The notes below the pieces were generated by a model. That model saw nothing but the letters and a program-made list of their open reading frames with translations. It ran no database searches and was not told the origin of the DNA. A DNA stretch of 8,541 bases, taken from contig JAUHYS010000078.1 in NCBI GenBank assembly GCA_030426445.1, positions 1-8,541 on the forward strand, given 5' to 3'. The translations under genes and the position numbers were made by a program. Positions 6,519 through 8,541 of this stretch are shown here, in pieces. Source of the stretch: a bacterium (GTDB taxonomy: Bacteria > UBA10199 > DSSB01). Within the stretch, counting starts at the first letter, position 1; each line of letters opens with the position of its first letter.

Positions 6519-7090
6519 TGCAGCCTCGCTATATGTGTCGTTAAAGTAAAGTCTTTTTCGACCCCTAATTCTTCCCAGATAATTTGTAAGCGAATTTCTC
6601 TCACTGATTCGCTGATTTTTTTAGTAATGAGCTGGGCAACTGATCTTTGATCTGACTCTGAGGCTGCGGTTTGGGATGGTGGAGTCGTACTCGCTGCTTC
6701 GGGCTGTTGATTTTGTAAATCGCCAATAATAGGCATCTCTACTTTTTTGACTTGAAACTTCCAGCGAAAATTTTCAAAAGGTGCTTCAAACTCCCCATCC
6801 TCTTCTAAATCGTCTTCGGGTAAGGCCCCGCGCTTAAGGTCCTTTTCAAATTCGAGCATTTTTTCATTCATTATGCGTTCTGCAAGCAAAGTCACGATTA
6901 AAGTATTACGACTATTGCCCATGGCTCTGACAGAATTTCCTTGAGCTGCATAGACCGAAAGCATCCCCATAATTAAAATAGCCAACGCAATAATAACTTC
7001 AGCAAGTGTAAAACCCTGTTCATTGGATAATATTTTATTTTTTTCACGATCCAGTTGAAAGCTCTTTTTCTTCGGGTTCATAGTATTCAT
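6515..7090 (-). CDS. gspI: GspI, minor pseudopilin
   Basis: The 191-residue product has a long basic leader of 26 residues ending in NEQG, then FTLAEVIIALAILIMGML. Gly26 is the predicted prepilin-peptidase site, with Glu at mature +5. The pattern LLAERIMNEKMLE (68-80), the FRW near 108-110, and the C-terminal IWEELGVEKDFTLTTH (171-186) fit GspI. The protein is longer than usual for GspI because of acidic residues (about 91-106) and a Gln/Ser/Thr/Ala-rich insertion (about 125-150). The gene starts inside gspH with a 47 nt overlap. Met1 (7090) directly abuts TTAGGG, whereas Met4 (7081) has AGGG at a 9 nt spacing, so the true start may be 7081. GspI is known to nucleate the GspI/J/K tip complex. 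Confidence 0.94.
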   Translation of the reverse strand: MNTMNPKKKSFQLDREKNKILSNEQGFTLAEVIIALAILIMGMLSVYAAQGNSVRAMGNSRNTLIVTLLAERIMNEKMLEFEKDLKRGALPEDDLEEDGEFEAPFENFRWKFQVKKVEMPIIGDLQNQQPEAASTTPPSQTAASESDQRSVAQLITKKISESVREIRLQIIWEELGVEKDFTLTTHIARLQ

Positions 7091-7697
7091 CCCTAATTTC
7101 TGCTTTTCCTGTCAATGGATTGACCTTAATTGAAAAAAACACCTTCTCATCCTCATTACTTAGATTAATCACAGTCGGTTCAGCCCAACCAATCGGTAAA
7201 AAGTGCATGGCTTCTTTGCCTGACTCAATTGGTTTGTCAGCATGGGCAACCATAATATCTTTAAATTTAATATCCGAATTGAGTTTTTCAGGAGCAAATA
7301 AAATATTTTCTTGGGGGCTCTCACTTACTTCATTATTGTTTTCTTCTTCATTTTCTGTGTTAGCTGCTATTTTTTCGTCAGGTGAGGTTTTTTCGATCAA
7401 GAATGCCGTTGGACTTGATTCGATATAATAACTTTTTTTATCGATATCAAAGACCAATTTAACATACTTTTGATTGAGGACGGCTTCATTATAAGCCAAA
7501 CGAATCGTTCCGACTAGCCTACGAGCATCCTCTTTGGCTTTCGAAACATCACTCGGAAAAACATAGAGCAAGCCTACCCCCATCACAATTGCAATCAGAG
7601 CTAAAGTCACGAGGATTTCCGTTAGGGTCATGCCGCGCTCTGATTGCAAGAGAGCTAAACTCTTGGATAAGGGGGGTTGTTTCAATGCCTCTTTCAA
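7044..7697 (-). CDS. gspH: GspH, minor pseudopilin (GspH/FimT type)
   Basis: The 217-residue product has a prepilin leader ending in SERG (Gly22), then MTLTEILVTLALIAIVMG, with Glu at mature +5. The globular domain has GspH/FimT features: ARRLVGTIRLAYNEAVLNQKYV in the helical extension, the FLPIGWAEP turn (166-174), and the terminal NPLTGKAEI strand (193-201). A highly acidic, Asn/Glu-rich insertion (about 112-131) looks like a surface loop. GspH connects the tip complex to the pseudopilus shaft. The start is a TTG at 7697, 9 nt after the gspG stop; no ATG exists in frame before Met23, which is the mature N-terminus. Internal TTGs at codons 5 and 17 are alternatives. No good Shine-Dalgarno is present, so reinitiation after gspG is likely. 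The last 47 nt overlap gspI. Confidence 0.92.
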   Translation of the reverse strand: MKEALKQPPLSKSLALLQSERGMTLTEILVTLALIAIVMGVGLLYVFPSDVSKAKEDARRLVGTIRLAYNEAVLNQKYVKLVFDIDKKSYYIESSPTAFLIEKTSPDEKIAANTENEEENNNEVSESPQENILFAPEKLNSDIKFKDIMVAHADKPIESGKEAMHFLPIGWAEPTVINLSNEDEKVFFSIKVNPLTGKAEIRDEYYEPEEKELSTGS

Positions 7698-7706
7698 TTC
7701 TTTATC

Positions 7707-8156
7707 TTACTCTACGGATCTTTTCCCACGGCTACTGATATCTGCAGCTAAGTCTTCTCCCCCTTCTAAACCATCTTCTCCAAGGGAAATAATCTCATAT
7801 TTACTCCCGGTTAAAGTGTAAACGAAGGGATTTCCCCATGCATCTTTGAGCAAATCTTCATCCATATAGCCATTTTCGGGATAGTTTTTGACATCTCTTC
7901 CACTTTCTGGAGCCGTCACCAGGTCCTCCAAACTGTTAGGAATAAAGCCTTGATCCATCTTGAAGCTGAGAATAAATTTTTCAATTTCCTTGATGCGCTG
8001 CTCGGTAATCTTGGGCTTTTGTCGATCAAAGACACCCGATATATAAATTGCAGCCCCTCCACCCACGAGGGCAATGATCGCCAAAACGACCAGAATTTCA
8101 ACTAGAGAAAGACCACTCTGTGAATGAAAAACCTTTTTTAAAAGTTTAGCTTTCAT
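7707..8156 (-). CDS. gspG: GspG, major pseudopilin of the type II secretion system
   Basis: The 149-residue product has a 15-residue leader ending in SQSG, then LSLVEILVVLAIIALVGGG. Gly15 is the prepilin-peptidase site and Glu20 is mature +5. Downstream are GspG hallmarks: the helical spine (to about 68), DAWGNPFVY (105-113), and the calcium-loop region SLGEDGLEGGEDLAADI (124-140), with Asp128 and Asp139 as candidate ligands. It polymerises into the pseudopilus that pushes substrates through the secretin. Oddities: mature position 22 is Ile rather than the Pro usual in GspG and type IV pilins, a GGG lies just before it, and the C-terminus lacks the common Trp after the calcium loop. The ATG at 8156 has a strong AGGAG 6 nt upstream, consistent with high expression. 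gspH follows after 9 nt. Confidence 0.97.
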   Translation of the reverse strand: MKAKLLKKVFHSQSGLSLVEILVVLAIIALVGGGAAIYISGVFDRQKPKITEQRIKEIEKFILSFKMDQGFIPNSLEDLVTAPESGRDVKNYPENGYMDEDLLKDAWGNPFVYTLTGSKYEIISLGEDGLEGGEDLAADISSRGKRSVE

Positions 8157-8162
8157 AATTGA

Positions 8163-8167
8163 CTCCT
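8163..8167 (-). promoter_or_regulatory. Strong Shine-Dalgarno of gspG
   Basis: AGGAG lies 6 nt upstream of the gspG ATG. It is the best ribosome-binding site in the window, which fits the need for more major pseudopilin than other components. Confidence 0.7.
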
Positions 8168-8178
8168 ATTGCATTGAT

Positions 8179-8204
8179 AAAACGCCCTTTTAATAATACG
8201 TTTT
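8179..8204. other. Inverted repeat in the gspF-gspG spacer (AAAACG/CGTTTT)
   Basis: AAAACG (8179-8184) and CGTTTT (8199-8204) form a 6-bp stem, extendable by one A-T pair, around a 14-nt AT-rich loop. It lies just upstream of the gspG Shine-Dalgarno. It may stabilise or insulate the gspG message, or be coincidental. Confidence 0.25.
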
Positions 8205-8212
8205 AATCCAGG

Positions 8213-8228
8213 TTAAAGATTTCTTTAA
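8213..8228. other. Small perfect hairpin in the gspF-gspG spacer
   Basis: TTAAAG (8213-8218) and CTTTAA (8223-8228) flank a 4-nt loop. On the minus strand it lies about 30 nt after the gspF stop and is followed by CCTGG, not a T tract, so it is not a standard terminator. A processing or stability role between gspF and gspG is possible. Confidence 0.25.
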
Positions 8229-8258
8229 AATTTGGTTCACTATTAAATAACCCCCAGC

Positions 8259-8541
8259 TTAACCAAAACCCTCATTCATTTTTAGTATAGGTAATATGAC
8301 AGATAAAGCAATAAAACCTACGGAAAAACCCATTACAATAATAATCAAGGGTTCTAAAGCTGTCATTAAAGAAGATATTTTATTATCGACTTGCTCCTCG
8401 TAAGAGTCTGCAATGCGGGATAACATCATTTCGAGTTCGCCCGTTTTTTCACCTAATGCAATCATATGTAAAACCATCGGAGGGAATTGCTTACTACGCT
8501 TTAAAGGTCCAGCAATGGACTCCCCTTCTTTAACAGCCACC
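8259..8541 (-). CDS. gspF: GspF, inner-membrane platform protein, C-terminal end only (5' part outside window)
   Basis: The frame is open to the right window edge and gives the last 94 residues of a polytopic protein usually near 400 residues. The sequence is the second T2SF domain of the GspF/PilC family. FPPMVLHMIALGEKTGELE with the conserved GEKTGELE helix-loop is followed by LSRIADSYEEQVD, the EPLIIIVMGFSVGFIALSVILPI membrane segment containing the invariant Glu-Pro, and the terminal KMNEGFG. GspF is the polytopic core of the assembly platform and interacts with GspE and GspL. A GTG at 8540 near the edge is an internal Val codon, not a start. The next gene, gspG, starts after a 102 nt spacer. 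Confidence 0.95.
   Translation of the reverse strand, partial: VAVKEGESIAGPLKRSKQFPPMVLHMIALGEKTGELEMMLSRIADSYEEQVDNKISSLMTALEPLIIIVMGFSVGFIALSVILPILKMNEGFG

Noticed and set aside
7120..7428. 102-codon plus-strand open frame antisense to gspH
   Set aside because: Ser/Leu/Phe-rich translation typical of the complement of an acidic coding region; no independent evidence of coding.
1..8541. CRISPR arrays, insertion sequences, integrase sites, toxin-antitoxin or defence genes
   Set aside because: No regularly spaced direct repeats, transposase-like products or terminal inverted repeats were seen; coding capacity is filled by the gsp genes and rlmN.

Overview
This is an AT-rich window in which every recognisable gene lies on the minus strand. 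It is one contiguous piece of a type II secretion system (T2SS) locus. In transcription order, from the right edge to the left, it reads gspF (3' end only), gspG, gspH, gspI, gspJ, gspK, gspL, gspM and gspN. After a 178 nt gap comes the 5' part of rlmN, a housekeeping 23S rRNA/tRNA methyltransferase cut by the left edge.

Organism: a Gram-negative bacterium with an outer membrane. A low-GC member of the former Deltaproteobacteria, such as the Bdellovibrionota/Bacteriovoracia, is a reasonable guess. The guess rests on the Leptospira/deltaproteobacterial type of GspN, the PilM-like GspL, and base composition. No species can be named from the sequence alone.

Layout, right to left: the C-terminal end of GspF (inner-membrane platform); a 102 nt spacer with two small hairpins and a strong Shine-Dalgarno; gspG (major pseudopilin); then gspH, gspI, gspJ and gspK, the four minor pseudopilins, packed with a 9 nt gap (G-H), a 47 nt overlap (H-I) and ATGA overlaps (I-J and J-K). 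A gap of about 190 nt follows gspK. It holds a hairpin overlapping the gspK stop codon and a plausible sigma-70-type promoter, so gspL-gspM-gspN may be transcribed partly on their own. gspL, gspM and gspN are then separated by only 22 and 33 nt.

How they work together: GspF, GspL and GspM form the inner-membrane assembly platform that links the cytoplasmic ATPase GspE (not in the window) to the periplasm. GspG is matured by prepilin peptidase and polymerises into the pseudopilus, and GspH/I/J/K form its tip. GspN is an accessory membrane-anchored envelope protein. GspC, the secretin GspD and GspE are not in the window and would be expected upstream of gspF or elsewhere.

I do not see a previously undescribed system here. 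The points most worth a second look are a PilM-like GspL with apparently intact nucleotide-binding motifs, a major pseudopilin lacking the usual proline at mature position 22, low-complexity insertions in three minor pseudopilins, and the rlmN-gspN spacer, part of which resembles a dispersed intergenic element.
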